From: JBKJTP01 sp046590195
Lineage (GTDB): Bacteria; Bacteroidota; Ignavibacteria; Palsa-1295
Length of the DNA: 22,966 nucleotides
NCBI GenBank assembly: GCA_046590195.1
Contig: JBKJTP010000320.1
Location: forward strand, 1 to 22,966
Direction: 5' to 3'
In this document: in pieces, positions 22,142 to 22,966 of the stretch
Numbering within the stretch: position 1 is the stretch's first letter
Layout of the letters: each line of letters opens with the position of its first letter
Program-made: the position numbers and the translations under genes
The notes under the pieces: generated by a model
What the model saw: only the letters and a program-made list of their open reading frames with translations
The model's database searches: none
What the model was told of the DNA's origin: nothing

Positions 22142-22437
22142 ATCGAGGATAGAGGAGGAGTGAGTAGTTTAGGATGGTCGTGAACATTTAAGAGGTATGC
22201 TATTAGGCAAGATGCGCGCAACAGCTCGGATCAAAGACTTGTGAAATCTTAAGAGGTTTACGAGCAGAATAATTAGAGCCGTCCGAAATTGATATGCGTA
22301 ATTTCGCAGCGAAAGATCGAGTGCATGTTTGACTGTGCTTGACCGCTCTTGTTTGTCCCAGTACTAGTATGTGGTAAACATCGTCACTGTTCGCACAGGT
22401 GTACTCGCTCTGCCCTAACTACTAATCAATAACGACC
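22142..22437 (+). other. 296-bp intergenic region, no gene seen
   Basis: No convincing ORF or RNA gene is present. An 8-base direct repeat TAAGAGGT occurs twice, near 22189 and 22250. The promoter of the lipoprotein gene should be here but cannot be placed. No terminator hairpin follows the channel gene. Confidence 0.5.
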
Positions 22438-22914
22438 ATGCATAAATACATGATCGCCACGCTCGTGGCATTTGCTCTTGTCCTGTCTAGTTGTGCTGAT
22501 TCCAACTCACCTACCGCTTCGCAGACTACTGCCTCACAGCAGCATCGCTCTGGTAACGAGCAGAAGGCAACTTCATCCTGGCAGGATTTTTACGCGTCCA
22601 TCTATAACCCGTGTTGCGATGACTACCTCGAACTTACAGCGAAATACCATCTTGTTACTAAAGGGGATGGCTCACGTGCGAAGGTAAACCTTGCCAAACT
22701 TGTGGGTACAGGCTCAACCGGTAATACCTATCATGGTACCGCCGGCGCAAGCCAGACCTTCAACGAGGATGGTGCGTGGAAGTACAGAGAGCATTGGACG
22801 CTGAGCAGCGCCGATGGATGCCACTTCCAATATACGATCGAGTATCATTACGAGCTCGACGAATTTGGAAACTACATTTTCATCATCGACAAGCAGGAGA
22901 TCAAGCGCGTATGA
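22438..22914 (+). CDS. Small lipoprotein of unknown function
   Basis: This 158-residue protein starts with a lipoprotein signal peptide: MHKYM, hydrophobic ATLVAFALVL, then the lipobox LSSC, so Cys19 would be lipid-modified after signal peptidase II cleavage. A Ser/Thr/Gln-rich linker (about 20-45) follows. The rest is a compact domain with CC in NPCCDDYLEL, a third Cys in SADGCHFQYTIEYHYELDEF, and alternating beta-type residues. I recognise no family. It is probably attached to the periplasmic face of a membrane. The start ATG 22438 gives an ideal signal peptide. It has no strong ribosome binding site and stands alone in the window. Confidence 0.82.
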   Translation: MHKYMIATLVAFALVLSSCADSNSPTASQTTASQQHRSGNEQKATSSWQDFYASIYNPCCDDYLELTAKYHLVTKGDGSRAKVNLAKLVGTGSTGNTYHGTAGASQTFNEDGAWKYREHWTLSSADGCHFQYTIEYHYELDEFGNYIFIIDKQEIKRV

Positions 22915-22966
22915 TCGATGACTGTGGGTTGCATTAGCAGCCCTTAAGAATGAGAAGGGAGCGGTG

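Overview
The window looks like chromosome of a moderately GC-rich, Gram-negative-type bacterium, most likely from the Bacteroidota/Chlorobiota/Kapabacteria side of the FCB group. The grounds are a periplasmic protein built from TonB C-terminal domains, a secreted 'ISYQG'-type repeat protein resembling tail-fibre or adhesin proteins, a lipoprotein signal, and start codons that mostly lack Shine-Dalgarno sequences. The assignment to a phylum is inference. No phage, plasmid or CRISPR genes are visible.

Layout. Bases 1-199 are the 3' end of CTP synthase, followed by a 161-bp inverted-repeat element (202-362). Single-chain glycine decarboxylase gcvP (476-3391) ends in a strong terminator, and an AHSA1/SRPBCC protein follows. 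A leftward cluster then reads dut, fbp, a GNAT acetyltransferase and an OsmC-like protein (6627 down to 4071). Divergent from dut is a hemerythrin-like protein followed by a sigma-54 response regulator. Bases 8808-9973 are gene-poor and hold two terminator-like hairpins, a run of other hairpins and one doubtful small ORF. They end at a leftward tRNA-Gly(CCC). A secreted triple TonB-CTD protein follows and abuts, stop to stop, a leftward metal-transport operon.

The metal-transport locus (11122-15183) is the most striking part. A complete ABC metal importer is packed into two polypeptides. The first is a signal peptide, TroA/ZnuA-like binding protein, one membrane helix and ABC ATPase in one chain. 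The second is an ABC-3 permease fused to a whole DtxR/MntR-type regulator, an architecture comparable to chlamydial YtgCR. A second, free-standing DtxR/MntR-like regulator is transcribed divergently across 92 bp of AT-rich DNA carrying three short inverted repeats. Likely logic: metal-loaded regulator represses both directions, and the fused regulator may sense metal at the membrane or be released by cleavage.

Bases 15508-19935 encode a 1475-residue secreted Gly/Asn/Thr-rich modular repeat protein with five neck-like units and three inserted copies of a second module. It ends in a clear terminator. The remainder holds an octamer-repeat inverted structure, a membrane-anchored SRPBCC protein, a heptamer tandem repeat with REP-like fragments, a small charged disordered protein, a six-helix voltage-sensor-type ion channel with a non-canonical filter and a perfect 16-bp hairpin in its 5' coding region, and a small lipoprotein.
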